Shown here piece after piece: positions 26,096 through 36,200 of a DNA stretch of 37,271 nt. Numbering within the stretch: position 1 is the stretch's first letter; the number at the start of each line of letters is the position of its first letter. A program made the translations under genes and the position numbers. Origin of the DNA: a virus; IMG/VR virus record IMGVR_UViG_3300021960_000216, positions 1-37,271 of that record. One strand, given 5' to 3'. Below the pieces are notes generated by a model, which worked only from the letters and a program-made list of their open reading frames with translations, was not told the origin of the DNA and searched no databases.

Positions 26096-27595
26096 ATGGC
26101 AATAATTACAAGCGGCGCTACAAAAGATATTAATACTGTGAATTGGTCCACAACAGATGAAAACGATAATGTATATCCTAAATATTGGATACAAGGTGAT
26201 ACATTAACTGATGGTGTTAAAATATATAAACAAGAATCTGCTAGTGTAAAAAAACCAGGTGTTTTATTAAAAGATACAAATAATTTAATACAAAAAGATA
26301 ATTTTAATCTTTATTCTACTAATTCATATGGTGCTTTAACAAAATTAAAGGAATGTAATATTTCAGCGCCAGTTGATGACACCGAATTTGTAGCGAGATT
26401 AAATATTGGAGGTAAATATCAGGGCCAATATTCTGTAGTAAAAAATGCACAATATTATAATGATATAGCTGAAGTTGAAATTGAATTAAATAATCCAGCC
26501 TATGCTGATCAAACTATAACAATAACTGGTCAATTTAGAACACAAAAACTTTATGAATACGGTGAGAGCGCCCCTTTCGCGGTTGGGGGGTCTTATATTG
26601 CGCCCCATGCTGTTGACACTAAAGATCCAAAAAATAATACTGATGGGGAGTGGATGTACGATAGAATAACAGATTCAACATCTAATAGTAATAATTATTT
26701 ACATGTAAAAACCCAGCTAACAAACGAAGCTGGACTATCCGACTTGGCGGCCGAGCCATTACAAGGTGTTGATAGTTTGTCTTATGATAAATTTGGTAAA
26801 GGCACTTGGTCTAAAAAAGTTTCTTTTGATAATTTAGGAAATGCTAAAATAAAAATATGGGCTTATCGGGGGGCAAGGGCTTATAGAGTACATTTGACTG
26901 TAGATGGCGCATATTCAAAATGGTATTGGACATATTATGACGAATGGATAAACCGTGGTTATTCTTCTGCTGTTAGTCGACAAAAAGTAGAGGAAAAATT
27001 AAAAAATGAATTATCATCAAAAGTATTTCAGTGGGATGCTAACCTTATTCTAAATGTAATGAGTATGGTTAGATATACACTTTCTAATGATCCCGCAAAT
27101 AGAAATATATGGCAAGATTGGCCAATTGATAATGCAAATATAAAGCCGTCGTTTATTAGACAGGGGGCATCATGGAATTTAGCAACTGTAACAGGAAGTT
27201 ATCAAACAAAACCCGCTGGTAATATTATTAAACATAATAGCGAGCTTGTTTCGCCAGATAGCGAGGGTTATCTTTTAATGAAATTTGCATATGATATTAA
27301 TAATGTATATCCATTTTCATATAAAAAATCTTTATTACCAACTGGAGGAACAATTTTAGATAGAACAGAAGCTTGGGCCGGGGGCAATGATGTGTATTCT
27401 TTTTCTATTAAATCAAATAATGGCTTTGATGATGCTTCAATGATAATTAATGAATATAAAACAAATATTGAAATATCAAGATCTGAATTATATGGTAGTG
27501 ATGGATATAGTGAAAGAAATATAAATGATTACACTTTTGTAGGTGTTGATGATCCAATTAGAGCAGCAGGTAGAGCCGCAAAAGCAACAAATTAA
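26096..27595 (+). CDS. Tail-region virion protein, unknown function
   Basis: 499 aa. The N-terminal 180 residues are beta-rich (KDINTVNWSTTDENDNVYP; YWIQGDTLTDGVKIYKQES; AEVEIELNNPAYADQTITI). The centre has many aromatic residues (YRVHLTVDGAYSKWYWTYYD, WINRGYSSAV), then a helix (RQKVEEKLKNELSSKVFQW) and Trp/Pro-rich loops (NIWQDWPIDN). The C-terminus ends DDPIRAAGRAAKATN. I recognise no named domain. Its place, 12 bases after the gp10-like protein and before the internal proteins, suggests a tail-tip, plug or spike component. Asn/Ser/Thr-rich composition matches that of its upstream neighbour, so both may have been shaped by the same surface role. Confidence 0.6.
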   Translation: MAIITSGATKDINTVNWSTTDENDNVYPKYWIQGDTLTDGVKIYKQESASVKKPGVLLKDTNNLIQKDNFNLYSTNSYGALTKLKECNISAPVDDTEFVARLNIGGKYQGQYSVVKNAQYYNDIAEVEIELNNPAYADQTITITGQFRTQKLYEYGESAPFAVGGSYIAPHAVDTKDPKNNTDGEWMYDRITDSTSNSNNYLHVKTQLTNEAGLSDLAAEPLQGVDSLSYDKFGKGTWSKKVSFDNLGNAKIKIWAYRGARAYRVHLTVDGAYSKWYWTYYDEWINRGYSSAVSRQKVEEKLKNELSSKVFQWDANLILNVMSMVRYTLSNDPANRNIWQDWPIDNANIKPSFIRQGASWNLATVTGSYQTKPAGNIIKHNSELVSPDSEGYLLMKFAYDINNVYPFSYKKSLLPTGGTILDRTEAWAGGNDVYSFSIKSNNGFDDASMIINEYKTNIEISRSELYGSDGYSERNINDYTFVGVDDPIRAAGRAAKATN

Positions 27596-27607
27596 AATTA
27601 TACTATA

Positions 27608-27931
27608 ATGGCAAATTTAACAGTAAATTTTGGTCAAAAACTAAATACATCTTTACAGCCCGGCGATATTGTTTTCTTTTTAAAAAATGATAATATACAA
27701 GAATTAGGGGAATGTATTTCAATTGCATCGGATAGACTTAGTATTGTTGTGGATGTGAGCCCAACAACACCAAGACCCGTGATAGGTGATTACTTTATGT
27801 TTGCTAAAAATAATGTAATAAATAGTAATGGACTCATTGGCTATCATGCTAATGTAGTTATGGAAAACACAAATACAGATTTTATAGAACTTTACGCTGT
27901 AAACTCAGAGGCAGTTTTCAGTAGTAACTAA
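27608..27931 (+). CDS. Small beta-rich virion protein (conserved, unknown)
   Basis: 107 aa. Alternating short strands (LTVNFGQKLNTSLQPGDIVFF; ECISIASDRLSIVVDVS; GDYFMFAKNNVINSNGLIGYH; ANVVMENTNTDFIELYAVN) suggest a compact beta-barrel. The C-terminal GYHANVxMxNxxxxxxELYAVNSE pattern is one I recall from small proteins following the tail gene of Bacteroidota phages, where no function is assigned. No membrane segment or Cys. It lies 12 bases on either side from its neighbours in a continuous operon. A minor tail-tip component is likely from position only. Confidence 0.65.
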   Translation: MANLTVNFGQKLNTSLQPGDIVFFLKNDNIQELGECISIASDRLSIVVDVSPTTPRPVIGDYFMFAKNNVINSNGLIGYHANVVMENTNTDFIELYAVNSEAVFSSN

Positions 27932-27942
27932 AATATATTATT

Positions 27943-28791
27943 ATGGAAGAGGAATACGAGTGGCAAAAACAAGGCTTTGGAGACCCTACTGAAGGAGGGC
28001 GTGGTGGCTTTATGAAAGCTATTGTTCAAACAGGCCCTAAGTTACTCAATACCCAAGGTTTAACTGGGGGTGTGACTCCAGGTAGTATTTCAGCAAGGTT
28101 AGCTAGCGATGTAACTAAAGGTGTAGCAACAAAAGCATTAGGCGGCGCTGCAAAAAAAGGATTAGGCCAAGCTTTTGGTAAATTAGAAGGCGGTGGCGGT
28201 ATTATGCAGGCAGCTGAAGGGATTGCTGGTATTGCCGGCTCTTTAATTGGTGGACGCGCTAGAAGACGAGAGCAAAGAGAAGCAAGAGCTGAATTAGCAC
28301 AGCGTAAGGCTGAATATGAACAATTTGAGTTTAAAGATCCTACAGCTGATATGACTAACCCGTTTGAGGACATGACCGTTAATCAGCAACAAGCACAATT
28401 TGAATCACAACAACAACAACAGGCTTTAGCTGGTACTTTATCTGGATTAAGTGCTGCTGCTGGTGGTTCTGGAATTGGGGCCTTAGCCCAATCATTAGCC
28501 CAACAACAAGCTACTAATTTGCAGCGAAGCGCGGCAAGTATTGGAATGCAAGAATCACAACAACAATTTGCAAAAGCACAAGGCGCTCAACAACTACAAG
28601 CCGCAAGGGCAGAGGGTGCTAAATATGTTCAAGAACGTGAGTTTGGTAGAACAGAAGATTTATATAGCACTGCAGCGGCACGTAAAGCCGCAGCGGATGA
28701 AGCAAGAAAGCAAGCCACTGAAGGTTTAATAGGGGGCGTTGCTAATGTTGCATCAGGAGTTGCTAGAACAGCTTTTGCTGGAGGAATGTAA
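27943..28791 (+). CDS. Internal virion / ejection protein, Gly- and Gln-rich
   Basis: 282 aa. The first 30 residues are charged (EEEYEWQKQGFGDPTEGGRG). Residues about 75-105 hold a Gly/Ala-rich hydrophobic helix (GGGGIMQAAEGIAGIAGSLIGG) with glycine-zipper spacing, a plan used by podoviral proteins that cross membranes during DNA ejection. A basic Arg cluster follows (RARRREQREARAELAQRKAE), then a motif NPFEDMTVNQQQAQFESQQQ and a long Gln/Ala-rich helical stretch, and a last Gly/Ala helix (EGLIGGVANVASGVARTAF). By analogy with T7 gp14 or crAss 'cargo' proteins, it would be packed inside the head and injected first to form a channel. Assignment is by composition and position. Confidence 0.65.
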   Translation: MEEEYEWQKQGFGDPTEGGRGGFMKAIVQTGPKLLNTQGLTGGVTPGSISARLASDVTKGVATKALGGAAKKGLGQAFGKLEGGGGIMQAAEGIAGIAGSLIGGRARRREQREARAELAQRKAEYEQFEFKDPTADMTNPFEDMTVNQQQAQFESQQQQQALAGTLSGLSAAAGGSGIGALAQSLAQQQATNLQRSAASIGMQESQQQFAKAQGAQQLQAARAEGAKYVQEREFGRTEDLYSTAAARKAAADEARKQATEGLIGGVANVASGVARTAFAGGM

Positions 28792-28804
28792 AATAAAATA
28801 AAAA

Positions 28805-30241
28805 ATGGCATTAGACACAAGATTAATTGGACAAGCGCTTGGCGAAGGTAAACCGGCAGATATAACAGGTGCAATTCGACCTGCATTTGCTAGAGCTGAA
28901 AGAGCTTTTGCATTTGCACGCCAAAAAAAAGAAATGGAAGAGCGAGAGCAACGCCAAAGAGAAGAGCAACTTGCCAGAGACCAAGCCAATCTTATTTCAA
29001 GAATGGGTAATTTAGATTATAAAAATCTAGATGCTACTCTTAATGGCTATGCAACAAAAGAATTATTTAAAATAAAAGAAAGAGCTTTACAGGATATTAA
29101 AAATAAAGATTTAAGTCCTGCAGATAGAGCTTTAGCAATGCAGTCTTATAATGGTGAACTTGCACAGCTTCAATCTAAATTAGATGGTTGGAGCGGATGG
29201 ATACAAAATACGGTCACTACACAAAAGGATGATTTAAGTAAATTAACACCACCCGCATTGTATGATAGAATATCCGATATGTCTAATGGCAAATTTCAAG
29301 TTAATGATTTTGGACAATTTGTATTTGAGGATGGCACTACAATGGATATTGAGCAAATGGTTAGAATTAATCCTATTAATAAAAAATCAGATGCTTATTT
29401 AGCTACATTAAAATCTTTACAAAAAACCGCAGAACAAACAGGTCTTAAAGGCGCATCATTAGAATATTTTGAATCTAGTTTAGGCGAGGAGCTTGAATCG
29501 CTTAGCTTATCTGATGGCGATTTAGCTAGTATTGTTGTTGATGAATTAGGCGGGCAATTAACTCCTGCGCTTGAGGCGGCTATAAAAGAAGACTTTGAAA
29601 CAGACGGCGATTTTGATAATCCAGATTTGCGAAATGAATTAATGGGAATTATTAAAGCTAATTATCGCCAAGCAGCTATAGATAAATTTAATATTGGAGC
29701 AAAAGAATATAATAGATTACAAAGTGTTCCAAAACCAATGAGCGCTGCTGAAAGAAAAGCTGCTACTGCAAAAGCAGAAGAAAAACAAAAAATTAACGAT
29801 ATCACGAATAAGTTTATCCGCGAAATAGCGGGCCTTTATAATCTTGAAAGAAATAAAGAAGGGGTTATTATAGGCGGTCAACTTGACAATATACCCGTTC
29901 AAACAGAATCTCCTGAATTTTTAAAATTAATAAATAGAATGGGATTCGCCTTAGGCGATGCGCTTGGTGATGAAGATAATTATAGAGGTACTGAAATTAT
30001 TAAGCAAGGTACTAATAAAAAATATGAAATTTTAGAAGGAGATTCATTATCTACTATCCTTTCAAAAATTATTCAAGCAGAGGGTGGAAGCTTTGCTGAG
30101 GGCGATGTAATGGGCGGCAAAGCTGTACAAACAGCTGAAAATATTGCAGTAATTGCCGGTGGTAAAATACCAATGCCCCAAACAGATGAAGAAAGAACTA
30201 GAATGGCAAGAGAAAAAATTGCACAATATAGCCCTAAATAA
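28805..30241 (+). CDS. Internal virion (cargo) protein
   Basis: 478 aa, mostly helical and hydrophilic. The N-terminus (ALGEGKPADITGAIRPAF, residues 11-28) leads into a charged helix with Arg/Glu/Gln repeats (KKEMEEREQRQREEQLARDQ), probably a coiled coil. The middle is acidic (ELESLSLSDGDLASIVVDEL), and the C-terminal 120 residues contain short beta and helical segments (GVIIGGQLDNIPVQ; YEILEGDSLSTILSKII). No enzyme motif or membrane helix is seen. Between the Gly-rich ejection protein and the 2051 aa protein, it takes the place of the second of three internal proteins in podoviruses (compare T7 gp14-gp15-gp16). It is likely ejected with DNA and may link the other two. Confidence 0.6.
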   Translation: MALDTRLIGQALGEGKPADITGAIRPAFARAERAFAFARQKKEMEEREQRQREEQLARDQANLISRMGNLDYKNLDATLNGYATKELFKIKERALQDIKNKDLSPADRALAMQSYNGELAQLQSKLDGWSGWIQNTVTTQKDDLSKLTPPALYDRISDMSNGKFQVNDFGQFVFEDGTTMDIEQMVRINPINKKSDAYLATLKSLQKTAEQTGLKGASLEYFESSLGEELESLSLSDGDLASIVVDELGGQLTPALEAAIKEDFETDGDFDNPDLRNELMGIIKANYRQAAIDKFNIGAKEYNRLQSVPKPMSAAERKAATAKAEEKQKINDITNKFIREIAGLYNLERNKEGVIIGGQLDNIPVQTESPEFLKLINRMGFALGDALGDEDNYRGTEIIKQGTNKKYEILEGDSLSTILSKIIQAEGGSFAEGDVMGGKAVQTAENIAVIAGGKIPMPQTDEERTRMAREKIAQYSPK

Positions 30242-30263
30242 AAAAAATTAAATCTATAATAAT

Positions 30264-33200
30264 ATGAACGAACTTGAGTTGATTGTAAAAAACATGATCA
30301 CAGCTGGTGAATCTGAAGAAAATATAGCTTTAGTTATTCAACAATATAACGCTGATCAAGTGGGAAAGACAACTCCTCTACAGAAGGAAGGCCAGGGTGC
30401 AACTGTGGAGGCTATACAAGCACCCGATATGGATTCCAATTTGGACGGTATTTCTTTGGAATTACAGCCAACTCGTAAAGAAAAAGAAGCGGCTCAAGAA
30501 ATTGGTGTTGGCGCTGTATCAGCATTAACTGGTGTACCTGAATTTATGGTTCCGGGTATTGCAGCGGCATCAAGTTTTGTTTTAAATATGGGGGGTGGCT
30601 TAATTGATTTTGCCGAAAAATATGGCTATGCGCCAATGAAAGCAATAATTAAAGCCGGAGGTTCTCCAACTATTACGCCAGAATTAGTTGCAGCAGAATA
30701 TGAAAATATAGCTAAAAAAAATAATATTGACGTATCTGAAATTTATGAAGCTGCGGAAGTTTTAGACCAATTTAAAGTAAAAAAATATGATGATCAAGGC
30801 AATGAACTTGATGTAATAGGTCTAATTAATGATGGTAGATATGCTGATGCGGCTGAGCTTGCTGTTAATGAAGCTATTGGTTCAGCACCATCAATGGCGT
30901 TAAGCATTGCATTTCCAGCTGCTGGAAGTATTTTATTGGGAATGGGCACTGCTGGGCAAGAATTTGAACAAGCGCTAAAAGAAAGACCTGATGAAACAAT
31001 AAGTAAAATTGCGGGTGCATCTTTAGCAAAGGGGGCATTTGAAACTGCAACAGAATATGCAAGCGGTAAATTAACCAGGGTATTAGGTGGATTAAATAAA
31101 ATCAATGCTCCCGAGCAGGTAATAAAAGATTTTACATCTAATTATGCCCAAAAAACTTTAAATTCTTTACTTTCTGGAATTGGTGGTTTTGCTACAGAAG
31201 GTGCAACAGAAGCTATAACAACAGTTGCACAAATGGGCACTGACGAACTTATTTTTGGAGATGAAATAGAAAAAGAAGCTTATTTTAGAAATGCTGCAAA
31301 TAGTTTTATTATTGGCGGTATTTTAGGCGGCCCAGTGGCTGGAACATCAAAAGCAATTACATTATCGTCTATTGACAAAAAAGATGCTTATAAATATGTA
31401 GCACCTAAAAATTGGAAAAAGCGGGACACTGAAATTGATTCATATATTTATGAAACAGAGCAAAATTTAAAAAATGCCACTCCAAATAAAAAGAACCAAT
31501 TTGAGCAGCAGCTTGAAGTGCTCAAACAACAAAAAGAAAATCATTTAAATAATTTAGAAAAAGCTTTTGATAATTTAAGCAAAGCTGAATTAAATAAATA
31601 TGCTAAAAATATTGGCATTATAGATAATGCTTTTAGTGAAATAGACAATAATAGGTATACTAGAAATCAACAAATAGAGGCTAAAAAAAGATCAGATGCG
31701 GCAATGCAGGAAAATGAAGATCTTGTTGGTAAAGAAAATTATGATTTTGAAGTAGAAAAAAGTATTGGTGACGCTCTTAAAAAAACAGAAAATGATTTAA
31801 AAATAGCGTTAAGCGAGGCGGCTGCTATTAATATACAGAATAAAGATTTAGAAATTATAAAATTAAGCCCAAATGAAGCTGCTAAAATGGGTTTACAAGA
31901 TAAAGATGCGGCTTTTCTTTCTAAAGAAAAAGCAAAAAAAAGAGGAATAGGCGATAAGGCTGTAATTCTTATAAATACAGAGCTTGCAAAAGAAACAGGA
32001 CAAACAAATGTAATTGGTCATGAGCTTTTGCATTATATGATGTCAAAATATTTTAAAACTGATAATGATTCATTAAAAGAAATTGTTGGTAGTTTTAAAG
32101 ATTATGTTGCAAAAGTTGATAAAGAAAACAATACAAATATACTAGAAAGAATTGAGCAGAGAATAACAGATAATTATAAAGATTCAGAAGGTAATATACG
32201 AGCCGGTGGATTAGAAGAATATTTAAATATTTTTTCTGATTTAATTTCAAAAGAAAAAATTGAATTAAATGAATCATTTTCTGATAGAATTAAAAATTCC
32301 GTAACTACATATTTGAACGGCATGGGCTTTGGCTCAGTAAAATTAAATTCTGGAAAAGATGTTTTTAATTTTATAAGGGGTTATAATAAAAATATATCTC
32401 AATTTAAATTTAAACAATTAGATATTAATATTAAGTCTGATAAAATTAGTAAATCTATTCAAGAAGAAATAGAAAAATTTTCTAAATCTGAAAAAGCATC
32501 AGATAAAGTACAAAAAATATATGAAGAACAAGGGCTTGCTGGGGCGCTTGATATAATTAATGAGTTTACTCCTATTGTAAATAAACTTGTAAATAAATAT
32601 AGAGATGTGCCTGGCTTTGAATTTCAATTATTAAAAGACGAAATTGAAACAGGTGAACGCGGTATTCTTGACATGATTCAAGCATATACCCCGGAAAAAG
32701 CAAAAGGGGCGCCATTAGCTGGATATATTAATAAGTTTTTAGCAAGAAGAGCAATTGCCGCAGCTAATCGGGTGCTTGGTACTGAATTTACATTAGATGT
32801 AACAGAAGCTAAAGGCGTTACAGATACAGTAACAGCAGAAGAAATAATAGAAATTGAAGAAGCTGCGATTGCTGATGAAATAAAAAGCTTACGAAAAGAA
32901 ATTGGACTTCCTGAAGATTTAATAACTACAGTTAAAACAGCTGTAATAAAAACATTTGGCACTAAACTTCCTAACCCAGAAGACCCTAAATTTAGATTTG
33001 AATTACAAAAAAGATTTAGAACTGAGCTCAAAAAACCTATTTCAAAATTTGTAGGTACACGAGCAGATTACGAAAATTTTTTACGCGATAACTTTAAGGC
33101 TATATACGATAAAATGCCGCAAAGTCTTATTAATAGAAGATTTGATGAATTTGCTGAGCCTGTATTAGATGAAAACGGCAAGCAATTAAGAGAGCGTACT

Positions 33201-36200
33201 GCAGAAGGAAATAAAATATTTACCAAAAAGAAAATTACGCCCGCTGAATGGATTAAATACTTTTTAGGAACAGATGTTGGGTCATCTACTAAAGGGGCAA
33301 GAAAAACAGCCATAGTTGAAGGTATTGCAGAAGAAATTGCTTTTGATGCTACAATGGAAGTTTTACGTGATCCTGATATTATTCAAAAATATCAAGAAAT
33401 TGCAGAAATTACTGAAGTTACTTTACCTGAAAACTTTAAAGCGCTTATTGCAAAGCAAATAGATAGAGCTGAGGATTTTAAATTTTCTAGCAGTATTGCT
33501 GAAATTGGCAAAACAAAATATAATTTATCAGAACAAGAACTAGCTAGAGAATTGTTTAATAATACATTACTTGAAATTGCTAAGGGGCGGCCAGATATAT
33601 ATGATGCATTGACGAATGAAAGTTTCAGACAAAGTTTTCCAAAAACATTTAATGAAATTATTGTGCCCGCTTTTAATAAAATTATAAAAGAAAGTGACCC
33701 TGCCATTGCAGAGCAAATTACAATTCATTTTATAAAAACATATTCAAGACCGGTTAGAACATTTTCAAAAAAAGAGACGCCACTTAGTTCAACAACTAAT
33801 AAATTATTTTATGATAATTATATTGAACCAGCTTTAAGAGATACAGGGCTATTAAATAAAAATAAATTTAATTTAGTTGAAAAAAATAATAAAACATATT
33901 TAAATTATGGTAGTAATCCTATTGTAAATTTAATTGATGTTACAAATAAAGCGACTATTAAAGATATAATATCTGGCAAAATTTCTAAAGCAGAAGTATT
34001 GCAACAAAATAATGCTGCACGAGCAGAACTTGATTATATTATTTTTAATTTAGGTTCTAAAAATAAAGGATTAGCTTTATCTATAATTAAACTTGCCCAA
34101 AAAGACCAAAGAACAATATTTAGAAACGCAGCCCCTTTATATTCTATAGTACAAAATTATACAGGCGATACTGTATATGAACATAACCCGCCAGTTCAAT
34201 ATATATTTGAACAAATTGCTGATTATTTACAAGATCAGACACCAGCAAAAAAAGAGGCCCTTAAAAAGCTTTTAAACACAATGGAAGCTAATATAGTTCC
34301 AAAAGATTTTGCTAATATTGTTGATTCTAAATATAAAAATACAATACCTACTGATGGCTCATTAAGATACCAAGAAGCTATAGATAAAACTAATTATCAA
34401 TTTGATAATAGAGATTTTAAATTTAGCTCAAGTAAAGCTTCATTAAATAAAGATTTTAATAAAATATTAGAAGCGTCAACTGGTGTTAAATGGACTGAAA
34501 ACTATTCTCCATCAACCGCTAAAATGCTTGCAAAAGGTAAAGGCAAAGGAAATATATTTATTCCATATTCTGCAGAAGATTTTGTTGGTTTGCTATACAC
34601 AACACTTTCAGGTAAAGAAGTTGGAGAACAGCAAATGAAATGGTATGAAGAAAATCTTATTCGACCATTTTCCCGTGGTATTCAAGCTTATGAAGGGGAA
34701 AAACAAAGAGCAATGCGCGAATGGTCAGTACTTAAGCAACGGGCTACGCAAGATGTTCCTGGCGGTTTAAAAAAAGAAAACGAATCTGGCTTTACAAATG
34801 AACAGTCACTTCGTATGTATATATGGCAAAATCAAGGAATGGAAATTCCTAATATTAAAAAAGGTGAAGTTAATAAAGCTATTAAAGCAGTTCGCAATAA
34901 TAAAAAGTTTAAAGAATTTGCAAATACTTTAATGTCTTTAAATCCAGAGGGTTATCCAGAACCGTCTAATAATTGGGTTGATGGTGATATTACAAGTGAC
35001 CTTGTTGGATATGTAAATGGCGCTAAACGTGCAGAATTTTTAACTCAATGGAAAGAAAACGTTGATGAAATATTTTCTGAAAAAAATAAAACAAAACTAC
35101 GTGCTTTATATGGAGACCGCTATGTTGAAGCATTAGAAGATATACTTTTCCGAATGGAAAGAGGTACTAACAGAAGTAAAGGTACAAACAAGCAGACTAG
35201 AGCTTGGATGGACTGGGTAAATAATTCTGTTGGTACAATCATGTTCTTTAATGCGCGGTCGGCGGTACTTCAAACATTGTCAACAGTAAACTTTATTAAC
35301 TTTACAGATAACAACCCGATAAATGCAGCTGCTGCTTTAGCAAACTTTAGCCAATATAGAGAAGACTTTGTTAATTTATTTAATTCAGACTTTTTAAAGC
35401 AAAGACGATCTGGTTTACAAATTGATGTTAATGCTGATGAAATTGCAAAAGCAACTAAGGGAAATGAAAAATCTCCGCGGGCAATATTAAGAGCCTTATT
35501 ACAGTTTGGATTTACGCCAACGCAAATTGCCGATTCATTTGCAATTGCAGCTGGGGGAGCAACTTTCTATCGTAATCGTATTAATAAATATATTAAAGAA
35601 GGTTTATCTGAAACTGAAGCACAAAAAAGAGCATTCACTGATTTCCAAGAAATTGCTGAAGAAACGCAGCAGTCCGCAAGACCTGATCGTATTTCAATGG
35701 AACAAGCAAGCGGTTTAGGGCGCGTTATATTAGCTTTTGCTAATACGCCTATGCAATACGCTCGTTTACAGAAAAAAGCTTTTTTAGATTTAATTAATAG
35801 ACGCGGAGATTGGAAGACAAATACCAGTAAGATAATGTATTATGGCGTAATACAAAATATTATATTCTCTGCCTTACAGCAAGCATTGTTTGCTTTATTA
35901 TTTGATGATGAAGATGAAGCAGAAGAAAAAAGCAGATATTACAAAATAGCAAACTCCTCATTTGATACATTATTAAGAGGGGTGGGTGTAGCTGGTGCTG
36001 GCGCTGCTACAGTAAAAAATATTATTCTTGAAATTATTGATCAAGCTAAAAGTAAGCGACCAGATTATACCCAAGCAGCTATTGCTGCAACATCTATATC
36101 ACCGCCAATTAATTCTAAATTAAGAAAATTATTATCTGCTGGTAGAGCATTTACTTATAGACAATCAAGAGAAAAAATATTTAACGAAGGATTTAGTTTA

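Noticed and set aside
28408-28422. CAA repeat as a mutable microsatellite
   Set aside because: Only four CAA units then CAG, in frame in a Gln-rich protein; too short to suggest phase variation.
30874-31105. - strand open frames under the giant internal protein
   Set aside because: Shadows of the Ala/Gly-rich hydrophobic segments; no conserved pattern.
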